Notes: a model not told the origin generated them from the letters alone. A DNA stretch of 64,000 nt from an uncultured Lachnospiraceae bacterium (GCA_910586555.1 CAJUJY010000004.1:1-64000); one strand, 5' to 3'. Counted from the first letter of the stretch, positions 16,601-24,313 are shown. Numbers and translations: made by a program.

Positions 16601-16707
16601 TAATAACTTCCTGTTCTTTTTCGTGTCAAAGCATCCATTCCCGTTTCAATATGTCTGCTTTTTTCACTCAAGGAAGACCACAGTTCTGTATATTGCGTAT
16701 CGCTCAT
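13672..16707 (-). CDS. fused N6-adenine and circularly permuted C5-cytosine DNA methyltransferase of the type IIS R-M system
   Basis: The 1011-aa protein joins two enzymes. Residues 1-560 form a gamma-type N6-adenine methyltransferase: GSYYT (33-37, motif X), FLEPCVGAGNF (67-77, motif I) and NPPY (177-180, motif IV). Residues about 600-1000 are a C5-cytosine methyltransferase with its motifs in rotated order: GRIDYNKPSYTITT (667-680), motif IX RVLTVREAARFQAF (697-710), motif X QVGNAVP (726-732), then motif I DLFCGAGG (754-761), motif IV GGPPCQGFS (824-832, Cys828), ENV (865-867) and QKRKR (907-911). Alw26I-family methyltransferases are known to place m5C and m6A on opposite strands, which fits the fusion. 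The last residues are QLSLVDLL. ATG follows AAGGAGA. Confidence 0.93.
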   Translation of the reverse strand: MSDTQYTELWSSLSEKSRHIETGMDALTRKRTGSYYTDLKLTDVMMSELVEHLKVANPTKKLYEYRFLEPCVGAGNFVFSYIEAVRATGLDKETAMIMLDNIYVVDVNTDALNGYRESLKKMAALFWGIELQEDYFEQHLGTGLLVDVTAAELNYINISEVFSKEIVGAGFDIVATNPPYKNLKAERGHYSSDEEYDRDKDKYSAISKIVAKRFKYSTDGVLNLYKLFVEEIIDRYASETAFVSLLIPASIMSDKTCMKLRTHMLKDNKMISVKVIGEGSGFIDAQQALSAILLQKSHKTDKVAVVKDYCNNPNDIAEVAIKDILNENTGNAIVAVTSKEYRILRKLRQFPVVKELPFVSNLRGELDLTANKNNIVNVDTGYPLVRGRNIGYYTLLTSSENEYVAEGFVNTTKKKCYIEQDRIICQQIANMNKERRVTFALAPQNYVLGNSCNFVSVGENQYGIDIYTLLGLFNTKIINWLFKLTSSNNHVNNYEIDCFPIPVEAPELKRISTLAKMFLDTQDESILEEIEQLTYQAYGITANTGEHRMDEKQCIQEYTDAIKYLIPHITSEEAASILNGKVKIDGFIDGLSKFDTSVAKGITSKYLSLFQGLILNHTTFKLSDLDLEMIKAVPPGGSWKDIPMETVEKSKRLKRITQTGGRTTLYGRIDYNKPSYTITTYFNRPGNGTYVHPVHERVLTVREAARFQAFKDDYYFYGNKTQHLKQVGNAVPTLLAYQIAREIKKKTGCSKSIDLFCGAGGMTAGFKAAGIQSLLSNDIEESACVTLKINNPEINVLCGDITKAETKDAIERAALDGGADIICGGPPCQGFSMAGFRADDDPRNQLFREFVDIVKRVNPKVIVFENVEGLLSYQGGKTYREVHALFTELGYNTEGRTLMTSDYAVPQKRKRVIIICTRNDMEVTPGELFPEPITSEESNQVTARDTIADLETVPCDDNAKYVEGYSSDILEFFKGHITYEEYVSLKSPDSEDTEKEQGEEQYEQLSLVDLL

Positions 16708-16718
16708 ACTAATCTCCT

Positions 16719-17183
16719 TTATTCCTTGCAGATTTGCTCACTTGTAATGTTCGAAAAATCATGAACAATTTTCTCTCCACAAGGGATTATATTCTTCTCT
16801 AAATAAGAAAGTAATGGTGTTTCATCAATGAAATAATACATTTGTGGCACAACGAACCCAGGCAAATCAATGCGCAACTGTTCTAATGATATCTTGTTTG
16901 TATCCTGAAAGTCAGTTATTTCCATTGCATATTTATGATGCTGCAAATAACTCATAATTCGCTCTACTGCTTTTTCATCGTAGGAATATTTTATTTTCCA
17001 TTCTTCAATCGCCGTTTTATTATTCAAGTGCATAATTCCAACCACAGCTTTGACAGGAGTGCTTACATACAAATATGCCTTTATCGGTTCGTCTGGAAAC
17101 ACTTTTCTATGTTCATATATTTTTTCTCCGGTGATGACCTTTTGATAAACATCGGCTTTAAAACTCAATAGCATTGTTCTCAT
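16719..17183 (-). CDS. ASCH/PUA-like domain protein linked to the methyltransferase
   Basis: The 154-aa protein has an N-terminal ASCH-type signature: LLSFKADVYQKVITGEKIYE, HRKVFPDEPIKAYLYVS and VVGIMHL. ASCH domains belong to the PUA-like superfamily, which bind RNA or modified bases; some (YqfB) hydrolyse N4-acetylcytidine. The C-terminal half is less typical. It lies 11 bases before the methyltransferase gene and 18 bases after the HTH gene. A role in sensing modified bases or nucleotides is possible but inferred. ATG at 17183 follows AAGAGGT. Confidence 0.75.
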   Translation of the reverse strand: MRTMLLSFKADVYQKVITGEKIYEHRKVFPDEPIKAYLYVSTPVKAVVGIMHLNNKTAIEEWKIKYSYDEKAVERIMSYLQHHKYAMEITDFQDTNKISLEQLRIDLPGFVVPQMYYFIDETPLLSYLEKNIIPCGEKIVHDFSNITSEQICKE

Positions 17184-17201
17184 ATAGCTACCTCTTCCAA
17201 A

Positions 17202-17396
17202 TCAATCTATTGCACTTTTCCCGCTTTTAACCCATGCATCCAATTCTGATTTTTTAAACTTCCACAGCTTTCCTATTTTATGAGCAGGAATTCCATTATC
17301 TTTACGAATCCAGTTTCTGATAGTATCTTTATTTACACTCAAGTAATCTGCTGCTTCTTCAAGATTAATCCATTTATCATTATTCTCAATACTCAT
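17202..17396 (-). CDS. excisionase-type helix-turn-helix protein (HTH_17)
   Basis: The 64-aa protein is a single MerR/excisionase-like winged helix: WINLEEAADYLSVNKDTIRN, WIRKDNGIPAHKIGKLWKF, KKSELDAWVKSG. It is the first gene of the methyltransferase operon, 35 bases downstream of its promoter. Genes of this type often precede methyltransferases in gut Firmicutes. It could regulate the operon through the 10-bp repeats upstream of the promoter, or be an excisionase left from a mobile element. ATG follows GAGGAG. Confidence 0.85.
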   Translation of the reverse strand: MSIENNDKWINLEEAADYLSVNKDTIRNWIRKDNGIPAHKIGKLWKFKKSELDAWVKSGKSAID

Positions 17397-17437
17397 ATCA
17401 AATCTCCTCTATATACTCAGGGGTTGCATTCCATAAA

Positions 17438-17466
17438 ATTATACCATATCTTTATGTCTTTTTCAA
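17438..17466 (-). promoter_or_regulatory. sigma-A promoter of the HTH-ASCH-methyltransferase operon
   Basis: The minus strand has TTGAAA at 17466-17461 and TATAAT at 17443-17438 with a 17-base spacer, a near-perfect vegetative promoter. It reads into the HTH gene whose start lies at 17396. Confidence 0.85.
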
Positions 17467-17470
17467 GGCG

Positions 17471-17510
17471 TTAATATGAATTGATATGAATTGATATGAA
17501 TTGATATGAA
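17471..17510. repeat. four 10-bp tandem repeats upstream of the methyltransferase promoter
   Basis: One ttaatatgaa and three ttgatatgaa units follow each other without gaps, ending in ttcaaaa. They begin 5 bases upstream of the -35 box, so one repeat per helical turn is presented to a regulator. The block lies at the outer end of the defence island. Confidence 0.8.
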
Positions 17511-17636
17511 TTCAAAAACCGATATAATCACTTTATCCACTCAAACCTACACAAAATCATCTTGTCAACTCAACACTGCCCATTTTCAACCTGTCAACTC
17601 AACCCTCGTTTTCTCCAAAGCAGCACCCCTGCAAAA
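17511..17636. other. island-chromosome junction, no gene seen
   Basis: The stretch between the repeats and the rlmD-type terminator has no supported gene, promoter or attachment-site repeat. The right boundary of the accessory region is probably here. Confidence 0.4.
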
Positions 17637-17677
17637 TGAAAAAATCCGAGAGCCGGAAGAACACCTCCAACTCTCGG
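17637..17677 (-). terminator. terminator of the RlmD-type methyltransferase gene
   Basis: CCGAGAG and CTCTCGG close an imperfect hairpin; on the minus strand it is followed by ATTTTTTC. Confidence 0.8.
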
Positions 17678-17708
17678 AAATCCTTTATTTTCAAGCCTTT
17701 TTCGGTAT

Positions 17709-19379
17709 TCAGTTCTGTACTTTTGACAGCAATACTACGCACTCGACGTGCCCTGTATGCGGAAACATATCCACACAACACACTCTTTCCACCTTATACC
17801 CATATTTCTGTAATTCTGCAATATCTCTTACAAGACTTGTTGGTTTACAGGAAATGTAAACCATTTCTGGTACTTTAATCTCCTCTCCTATTTTTCTCAA
17901 TGCCTTAGGGTTTACGCCTTCTCTTGGCGGATCTAGTATTATAAAACCAGGTTTTTCGTTAATGTTTTCTAAGACTTTTAGTACATCTCCTGCTATAAAT
18001 TTACAGTTAAAGAGCTTGTTTTCTGCTGCATTTTGTTTTGCTGCTTCTACTGCTTCTTCTACAATTTCAACTCCTGTCACTTTTTTAGCTATTGGTGCTA
18101 TTATCTGTGCTATTGTGCCAGTGCCGCTATATAAGTCAAAAACCACTTTATCCTTAAGGCATATTCTGGCTTTATTTTCAAAACCAGGTGTTTCCAGGCA
18201 GTTTCCAGATACTTGCAGGGGTTTATTTTCTGGTTTATCTTCTGTATTCTTATTAGTACCTGGTTCTGTATTTTTTTTTGTATTTATGCCACTATTATAT
18301 GTTTTATCCTTTTTTATATCTTTATTTATGTCTTTGATAATATTTTCTTCTATATGCAGTGGCTGTCCTGATATGTAATTTCTTACACATGTATATAGTA
18401 CTTCTGCGCCTTTTGTATTTGTCTGGAAGAATGAAAAGACAGAAATCCGGAATTTTAAACCAAGTATTTCTTCCGCAATCCAGTCTTTTCCAAAGATAAT
18501 ATGTGTTTCATCACTTTTTACTACATCTCCCAGTCCGTCATTTATAATATGCAAAAATCCTGTAATCCTGCCTTCGAGTTCCAGCTCCTTAAGTTTTATG
18601 CCAAGCTTGTCAAGACAAAGAAAAGCAAGCCCGTTCCCATCTGGCAGGTGTTTGCTAATTTCCTGCTCCAGTGCTGTTCCAGGTGTTTCTTGCACAGATG
18701 CTGTTACAAGTGCTACCAGTATTTCACCCGTTGATGATGAACGGCGTATAAGCAGGTGGCGCAATATGCCAGTATGTGTATTTTTATTGTAATGTGGTAT
18801 ATTTTTATTAAGAAAATATTCTTGTATGCAGTCTAAAATTTTTGAATAATCATTATTAACTATTTTACAGCCTGACGCATTTATTATATCATGTATGCTT
18901 CCCTTTTTATGAAGCCCAAGTGAAAGCGGGCCGCCTTTATATTCATCACCAAATGAAAATTCCATTTTATTTCTGTAAGCCCAGGCACAAGGGCTTTTTA
19001 ATATCCCGTCAAATATATAAGAACCTTCTTCTAGCACGCTGCCAAGCAGTTTGAGTACATGGTTTTTCTTTAATTCAAGCTGTGCCTGGTATGGAAGTGT
19101 CTGTAAATTGCAACCGCCACATTCCCCAAAGTTTGCACATGCAGGCTTTTCTGTTTCAGATTGTGCCCTTTTAATAACTTCAAGCAGACGTCCGCTATAT
19201 TTTCCGGAACGTGCCTTTTTAACAATATATTTTACTGTCTGTCCAGGCAGCACACCCTTTACCTCAACATAGTATTTATTTCTAATGCCATTTTTATCTG
19301 TTTCTTCTGTTAAAATTATTGCCTTATCTGGAAAACTTGTTTCTATTGCAGTCCCCTCATATATTTGTCCCTTTTTCAT
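17709..19379 (-). CDS. rlmD: 23S rRNA/tRNA (uracil-5-)-methyltransferase, RlmD/TrmA family
   Basis: The product (556 aa from ATG 19379) has an N-terminal TRAM-like part, the Cys cluster CANFGECGGCNLQ for a 4Fe-4S cluster, and a C-terminal Rossmann methyltransferase with VFDLYSGTGTIAQ, VTGVEIVEEAVEAA, FIILDPPREGVNPK and the catalytic segment YISCKPTSL. It makes m5U in rRNA or tRNA; which of the paralogues it is cannot be settled. A Lys/Asn/Thr-rich insert of about 60 residues lies before the Rossmann part. The start is uncertain: MKKGQIYEG is family-like, but a TTG 18 bases upstream has a better ribosome binding site, and the region is shared with the chemoreceptor gene at 46.7 kb. Confidence 0.88.
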   Translation of the reverse strand: MKKGQIYEGTAIETSFPDKAIILTEETDKNGIRNKYYVEVKGVLPGQTVKYIVKKARSGKYSGRLLEVIKRAQSETEKPACANFGECGGCNLQTLPYQAQLELKKNHVLKLLGSVLEEGSYIFDGILKSPCAWAYRNKMEFSFGDEYKGGPLSLGLHKKGSIHDIINASGCKIVNNDYSKILDCIQEYFLNKNIPHYNKNTHTGILRHLLIRRSSSTGEILVALVTASVQETPGTALEQEISKHLPDGNGLAFLCLDKLGIKLKELELEGRITGFLHIINDGLGDVVKSDETHIIFGKDWIAEEILGLKFRISVFSFFQTNTKGAEVLYTCVRNYISGQPLHIEENIIKDINKDIKKDKTYNSGINTKKNTEPGTNKNTEDKPENKPLQVSGNCLETPGFENKARICLKDKVVFDLYSGTGTIAQIIAPIAKKVTGVEIVEEAVEAAKQNAAENKLFNCKFIAGDVLKVLENINEKPGFIILDPPREGVNPKALRKIGEEIKVPEMVYISCKPTSLVRDIAELQKYGYKVERVCCVDMFPHTGHVECVVLLSKVQN

Positions 19380-19403
19380 AAACTTTACCAGGCACAAAAC
19401 CCC
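19377..19403 (-). repeat. translation-start region shared with the chemoreceptor gene
   Basis: The minus strand reads TTTTGTGCCTGG then TAAAGTTTATG, matching 46732-46758 at about 25 of 27 positions. Both copies overlap the first codons (encoding LCLVKFMK) of unrelated genes. Confidence 0.55.
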
Positions 19404-19504
19404 GTTTCCTTTATATAGCAGTTTAAGGGTAAAAAGTGCCATATTCCTTTCCTAATTAACAAACTTTATACCATGGTTTAAATTGTCAAATATATATCCA
19501 CAGT

Positions 19505-19543
19505 CCACAAAACAACCCCACCGCTTTTAAAGGCTTAAGAAGC
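19505..19543. repeat. fragment of the palindromic intergenic repeat family
   Basis: The sequence aaaacaaccccaccgctttt followed by aaaggcttaagaagc contains the ccaccgctt and cttaagaagc blocks found in the full copies at 35.7, 53.8 and 59.6 kb. It is degenerate. Confidence 0.4.
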
Positions 19544-19561
19544 ATATATTTAAGTATCTGG

Positions 19562-19660
19562 TTTAATTAATTGTTACAACATTACCAAGTACTTTAAATT
19601 TGTAAGCAAGTTTAGTATATGGCCAATTAATTATTACAACATTTCAAATTTAATATTTGG
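19562..19660 (-). repeat. partial tandem copies of the pheA 3' end
   Basis: 19562-19602 repeats the last 41 bases of pheA (19661-19701) with about two mismatches, including the in-frame end KFKVLGNVVTIN and stop. A shorter, altered copy lies at 19623-19652. They are remnants of local duplication. Confidence 0.7.
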
Positions 19661-19661
19661 T

Positions 19662-20807
19662 TTAATTAATTGTTACAATATTGCCAAGTACTTTAAATTT
19701 GCTTGCAAACTCATTTATGCATGCCAGTGCATTTCCCACTTCTGGCTGGTTTAAGTTACCTTCTATATCCACAAAAAACCTGTATTCCCAATTTCTGTTT
19801 TCTATTGGCCTTGATTCAATTTTAGTCAGGTTTAAACCATTGTAATAAAAATTGGAAAGCATGTTGTAAAGTGAGCCTGCCTGGTGTTTTATTTCAAATG
19901 AAAGGCTTATTTTATTGGCATCTGGCAAAAATATTTTCTGGTTGGAGATTATTATAAAACGTGTATAATTCATGCTTTCATGGTTTATCTGTTCTTTTAT
20001 TATATCCAGCCCGAAAATGCCTGCTGCACGTGTGCTTGCTATTGCTGCCTGTGAGGGATCTGCATCTTCGGAAACTTTTTTAGCTGCGGCTGATGTGCTG
20101 GTATATGTTTTTGTTAAAATTCCAGGATAGTTCTCAAAAAACTTTGAACACTGCATAATCCCCTGCTGGTGGGAATATACTGTTTTAATATCTTCAAGTT
20201 TTGCACCTTTAAGTCCCATAAGTGCCTGTTCAACCTTTACAACATGTTCTGCAACTATTGTTATATCATAATTAAGAAGCAGGTCATAAATATCTGTAAT
20301 TCCCCCTGTTGATGTATTTTCAATCGGAAGGACACCAAACTTTGCTTCACCATTAGCAACGGTTTCCATTACTTCTTTAAATGTATTTTTATTTATTGCT
20401 GTTATGTTTTTGCCAAATACTTCTTCCATTGCCTGCTCTGTGTATGCGCCATGTTCCCCAAAACACACAACCCTTGTGTCAGCATCCACATCAAATGATT
20501 CTGCCTGTTTAAAAACCTGCCTGAAACTGTCACTCGTCCCAAGTACCTGGTACTGGTATTTGCGGCTTATTGACATAATCTGCCTGAAAAGGTCTTCTAT
20601 GCCTGTTTTATTAAATTCACTGTCTGCAAGTTCCCTTAGCACTTTTAACTTTTCTTCTTCGCGTACAGGATCAAATACTTTTTTACCTGTGCTTCTTTTA
20701 TATGCTGCAACATCTGTTGAAACTTTCATCCTCTCCTCAAATAGTTCTGCAATTTTTTTGTCTATTTTATCAATTTTTTCTCTGCTTTCTTTTAAATCAA
20801 TAACCAT
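19662..20807 (-). CDS. pheA: bifunctional chorismate mutase/prephenate dehydratase
   Basis: The 381-aa product has an AroQ-type chorismate mutase domain (residues 1-90: LKESREKIDKIDKKIAELFE, later VFDPVREEEKL), a prephenate dehydratase domain (VVCFGEHGAYTEQAME; FGVLPIENTSTGGI with the catalytic Thr; YTRFIIIS) and a C-terminal ACT domain (SLYNMLSNFYYNGLNLTKIE then SRPIENRNWEYRFF) for phenylalanine feedback. It converts chorismate to phenylpyruvate. ATG at 20807 gives the usual N-terminus; longer frames to 20912 lack family support. It overlaps no neighbour; the 3' end is duplicated downstream. Confidence 0.93.
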   Translation of the reverse strand: MVIDLKESREKIDKIDKKIAELFEERMKVSTDVAAYKRSTGKKVFDPVREEEKLKVLRELADSEFNKTGIEDLFRQIMSISRKYQYQVLGTSDSFRQVFKQAESFDVDADTRVVCFGEHGAYTEQAMEEVFGKNITAINKNTFKEVMETVANGEAKFGVLPIENTSTGGITDIYDLLLNYDITIVAEHVVKVEQALMGLKGAKLEDIKTVYSHQQGIMQCSKFFENYPGILTKTYTSTSAAAKKVSEDADPSQAAIASTRAAGIFGLDIIKEQINHESMNYTRFIIISNQKIFLPDANKISLSFEIKHQAGSLYNMLSNFYYNGLNLTKIESRPIENRNWEYRFFVDIEGNLNQPEVGNALACINEFASKFKVLGNIVTIN

Positions 20808-20862
20808 TTTACCACCATTTCCTGTTTTTATCTGATTTTTATTTAAACTTATTAGCCAGTTA

Positions 20863-21753
20863 TCACCTGTACAGTTTTCCATAAAAATACTGTTCCTGGA
20901 AGGAAATATCACCTAATATTTTTTCATCAGGAATATCATTTCCATCAAGTGATACAATCCATTTATCCTCCGTATCATTAAAACGGTGGAATACTGCTAT
21001 TACTTTACCCTGGAAACTGTCTAAAGGCTTGTCCTGTCCAAATATATAAGCATCCTGTCCTTCACCATCCGCCCTGGATATACCTTCTATATATCCATAA
21101 TTTAACCTCTTGACTGGGTAAATTATATCTTTATGTTTCGGAGGGCCTGAAAAAACGGGCCTGTCAATTTTACCCTGCACCATCTTGCCAATAATACCGC
21201 TATAATCTGGTTTATATGTACTTTCTGCAAATAATTCATTAAATGCATAAAAAAAGTAATCCAATGTGCCTACAAATTTCCCCTTATCATATAACTTTTT
21301 AATTTCTTCCTTAGATGTAAAATGGCAGGTTTCTACTTCGGCAGTAGTTGCATTTTTAAGTGACTGTATTCCATCAAATGATGTGCCATTGTATTCAAAC
21401 AGCCATACATCCATTATATCATTATACTTTATGCCATTAATTTCTGTACGTATTTTACTAAAAAGAAGTTTTCCATCTTCTTTGCACAGGTCAAGGCCAA
21501 CTTCTTCTTTAACCTCCCTTATTGCACCTTCAAGGCTGTTTTCACCCTTTATAACAGAACCGCCTGTTGTTTCCCACATTAAAGGGTGTGCCGGGCGGTC
21601 TGCTGCCCTTTTTGATATAAGGTATTCACCTTTATTATTTCTTATCCATACATGGACTACCAGATGGTAAAACCCATCTGGTATTTTTTCACCACGTATA
21701 TGTTCCCTCCCTGTTTTTTCCCTGTACTTTGTATACAAATCCCACTTTTCCAT
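20863..21753 (-). CDS. Nudix hydrolase fused to an inorganic pyrophosphatase-like domain
   Basis: The 296-aa protein has a Nudix domain with the Nudix box GGSVIKGENSLEGAIREVKE continuing EVGL (about residues 64-87), and a C-terminal part with GKIDRPVFSGPP, YPVKRLNYGYIEGI, GEGQDAYIFGQDKPLDSF and VIAVFHRFNDTEDKW. The latter resembles family I pyrophosphatase (YP-NYGY and D-DAY--G blocks). The N-terminal segment resembles IPP-isomerase-like Nudix proteins. It probably hydrolyses a nucleotide-type substrate and its pyrophosphate; the substrate is unknown. ATG at 21753 follows GGAAGGTGA. Confidence 0.82.
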   Translation of the reverse strand: MEKWDLYTKYREKTGREHIRGEKIPDGFYHLVVHVWIRNNKGEYLISKRAADRPAHPLMWETTGGSVIKGENSLEGAIREVKEEVGLDLCKEDGKLLFSKIRTEINGIKYNDIMDVWLFEYNGTSFDGIQSLKNATTAEVETCHFTSKEEIKKLYDKGKFVGTLDYFFYAFNELFAESTYKPDYSGIIGKMVQGKIDRPVFSGPPKHKDIIYPVKRLNYGYIEGISRADGEGQDAYIFGQDKPLDSFQGKVIAVFHRFNDTEDKWIVSLDGNDIPDEKILGDISFQEQYFYGKLYR

Positions 21754-21822
21754 CCTGTCACCTTCCTGCAAAAACCAAATGTCATTAAGTAATGTATATT
21801 GCCTGGCAGAATTTTAATTTTT

Positions 21823-23202
21823 TTATGCATCTTTAAGAAATGCCATATAACATTTTTTTGTTTCATAAATATCTGCTTTGCTTGTAACTTCCCAAGGTGC
21901 ATGCATATTTAGCACTGCCACACCACAGTCAATTACTTCCATTCCATAGAGTGAAAGTATATATGCAATAGTACCGCCGCCGCCAATATCTACTTTGCCA
22001 AGTTCTGCCATCTGGTAATTTACATTATTATTGTCCATAATATTCCTTAAAACAGCAAGGTACTCAGCATTTGCATCGTTAGAACCTGATTTTCCGCGGC
22101 TTCCTGTAAATTTACTAAATACTACTCCCTTTCCGCAATATGATGAATTTTTCTTTTCAAATGCATCTGCAAAAAGAGGGTCATATGCAGCGTTTACATC
22201 AGAAGAAAGCATCCTGCTGTTTTTAAGGCAGCGTTTTAATTTTAATTCTGAATAATTCCCTTCAAGGTTTATAAGTTCTGCAACTGTATTTTCAAAGAAA
22301 TGTGACTGCATTCCGGTTGCACCAACACTTCCTATCTCTTCTTTATCTACAAGCAGGCAGCAGGAGGTCTTGTCCACATTTTCCATTTCAAGCATTGCAG
22401 CAAGAGAAGTATAAGCACATACCCTGTCGTCCTGGCCATAGGAAATTACCATGCTTTTGTCAAACCCAAGTTCACGTGCCTTCCCTGCTGGCACAATCTC
22501 AAGTTCAGCAGACATAAAATCTTCTTCTTCAATGCCATAGGAGTCCTTAAGGATTTTAATTACATTTTCCTTTACATTTTCTTTTTCCTCACTATCAAGT
22601 GGCATGCTTCCAATAAGCAGGTCAAGTTTTTCACCTTCTATAACCTTTGCTGCTTTCTTCTCCATCTGTTCCCCGGCAAGGTGTATAAGAAGGTCTGTAA
22701 TACAAAATACCGGATCTTCTTCATTTTCACCTATGCAGATATTAATTTTACTTCCATCTTTTTTAACTACTACACCATGTATTGCAAGCGGTATAGTTAC
22801 CCACTGGTATTTTTTAATCCCGCCATAATAATGTGTGTCAAAATATGCAAGACCGCCATCTTCATATAAAGGATTCTGTTTTATATCTATACGCGGTGAA
22901 TCAATATGTGCACCAAGAATATTTAACCCTTCTTCCAGCGGCTTTTTACCTATATTAAATAAAATTACTGATTTGCACATACATGCAGCATATATTTTAT
23001 CACCAGGTTTTAATTCCCTGCCATTTTCCACTGCTTCTTCAATAGAAATATATCCTTTTTCTTTTGCAAGTTCTATAGTCCTTTTAGTGCACTCCCTTTC
23101 TGTCTTACAGCTTGATAAAAAGTCTATATAACCTGTACAAAGCATATCAATTTCTTTTAAATCTGTACTGCTATAATCTTTCCATGCATTTTTTCTTTCC
23201 AT
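21823..23202 (-). CDS. M18 family aminopeptidase
   Basis: The 459-aa product matches M18 zinc aminopeptidases. Metal-ligand segments are ILGAHIDSPRID, YGQDDRVCAYTSL, LLVDKEEIGSVGATG, SSDVNAAYDPLF and VLNMHAPWEVTSKADIYE. The enzyme removes N-terminal acidic or neutral residues from peptides in the cytoplasm. The start is chosen as MERKNAWKDY at 23202, downstream of a GGAGG 12 bases away; starts at 23211 or 23226 are possible. It follows the Nudix gene's direction but seems to form its own unit. Confidence 0.9.
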   Translation of the reverse strand: MERKNAWKDYSSTDLKEIDMLCTGYIDFLSSCKTERECTKRTIELAKEKGYISIEEAVENGRELKPGDKIYAACMCKSVILFNIGKKPLEEGLNILGAHIDSPRIDIKQNPLYEDGGLAYFDTHYYGGIKKYQWVTIPLAIHGVVVKKDGSKINICIGENEEDPVFCITDLLIHLAGEQMEKKAAKVIEGEKLDLLIGSMPLDSEEKENVKENVIKILKDSYGIEEEDFMSAELEIVPAGKARELGFDKSMVISYGQDDRVCAYTSLAAMLEMENVDKTSCCLLVDKEEIGSVGATGMQSHFFENTVAELINLEGNYSELKLKRCLKNSRMLSSDVNAAYDPLFADAFEKKNSSYCGKGVVFSKFTGSRGKSGSNDANAEYLAVLRNIMDNNNVNYQMAELGKVDIGGGGTIAYILSLYGMEVIDCGVAVLNMHAPWEVTSKADIYETKKCYMAFLKDA

Positions 23203-23284
23203 AATATACATTATCCTCCATTTCATAAAACAATTTATTCCAATTATACACCTGGCAGGGTATAATGTCTAATGTTAAATGAGG

Positions 23285-24211
23285 TTAAATTTTTATAAAA
23301 TAAAATATAACAGCCGCAAGCATAGCAGCTATAACAGCCTGCCTTAGTTTGGCAAATATATATTTCCTGGTCTGGATTCTGGTTCCTATAAGTGCACTTG
23401 ATGTCTGTGCCACACTTGACATGCCACCAAATGCACAAAATGCACTGGCTAGTATGCATTTATAATATAAAGGCATATCTGATTTTGCAAGTATTTCACC
23501 ACCTGTTGTTATTTCAAGTATTCCTGCCCCCAAAACCTTAAAAATCCCACTTGCTGTTACAAGATCCTGTAAAATCCTTGTAAAAATTGAAAATAATATT
23601 ATATAACCCCCTACTTTAACAAGCGTAACCGCAGAACTTAATATGCTTTCATCCAATGCTTCCATCATTGAATAATTTTTTTTAATATTAGCGCTTTCTT
23701 TAAAACCTGTTTCCCCTTCTGTATTACAAAATCCTGCTAGTGCATTGATAAATGCAGACAGGTATATTATTAAAAGCATAATTGCAGGCTTTGAAAGCCC
23801 AAGGCATTTTATGCCTATATATTCAAGCATAAACATAGGGCTTGCATTATTACAAAAACTTATTATATACTGTGCTTCATTAAGTGAAAATGCCCCTGTT
23901 TTATACAGGTCAGCCGTTGTCTTTGCACCAAGGGGATAACCTGAAAGCATGCCTATTACAGCAGGGTAACATCCGTTTTTTGAAAGCCTGAAGATTTTAT
24001 GGAACACAGGGTAAAATATATTACTTATAAAACTTGTTACATTTAGTTTTACTAACATCGATGAAATAATCATAAATGGGCACAATGATGGTATTATAAC
24101 ATTAAACCATAAAAGAAGCCCGTCTTGTGCTCCCCGGCTTGCAATATCAGGAAATATTACAAAAAGCAGCACAAATAAAGCCAGAAATAAAATAAAAAAT
24201 TTTCTTCTCAT
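23285..24211 (-). CDS. ylbJ: YlbJ-like sporulation integral membrane protein (nucleoside-recognition/Gate domain)
   Basis: The 308-aa protein is highly hydrophobic with about eight predicted membrane helices, beginning with a signal-anchor (FFILFLALFVLLFVIFPDIA). Gate-domain hallmarks are WFNVIIPSLCPFMIISSML, MLSGYPLGAKTTADLY, ISFCNNASPMFMLEY and ASAFCAFGGMSSVAQTSSAL. YlbJ proteins act in the mother cell or forespore membrane during sporulation. The presence of SleL-like and SpoIVA genes nearby supports a sporulating host. The start follows AAGGG. Confidence 0.85.
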   Translation of the reverse strand: MRRKFFILFLALFVLLFVIFPDIASRGAQDGLLLWFNVIIPSLCPFMIISSMLVKLNVTSFISNIFYPVFHKIFRLSKNGCYPAVIGMLSGYPLGAKTTADLYKTGAFSLNEAQYIISFCNNASPMFMLEYIGIKCLGLSKPAIMLLIIYLSAFINALAGFCNTEGETGFKESANIKKNYSMMEALDESILSSAVTLVKVGGYIILFSIFTRILQDLVTASGIFKVLGAGILEITTGGEILAKSDMPLYYKCILASAFCAFGGMSSVAQTSSALIGTRIQTRKYIFAKLRQAVIAAMLAAVIFYFIKI

Positions 24212-24313
24212 AAAAACCCTTATAACACAGCTTTTATTCTATGCTATGACAGACAATGCCACATTATTCTTAACCAGCCCTGCCTGCCATGGGTTTTAAT
24301 TTTATTTGTTTTA

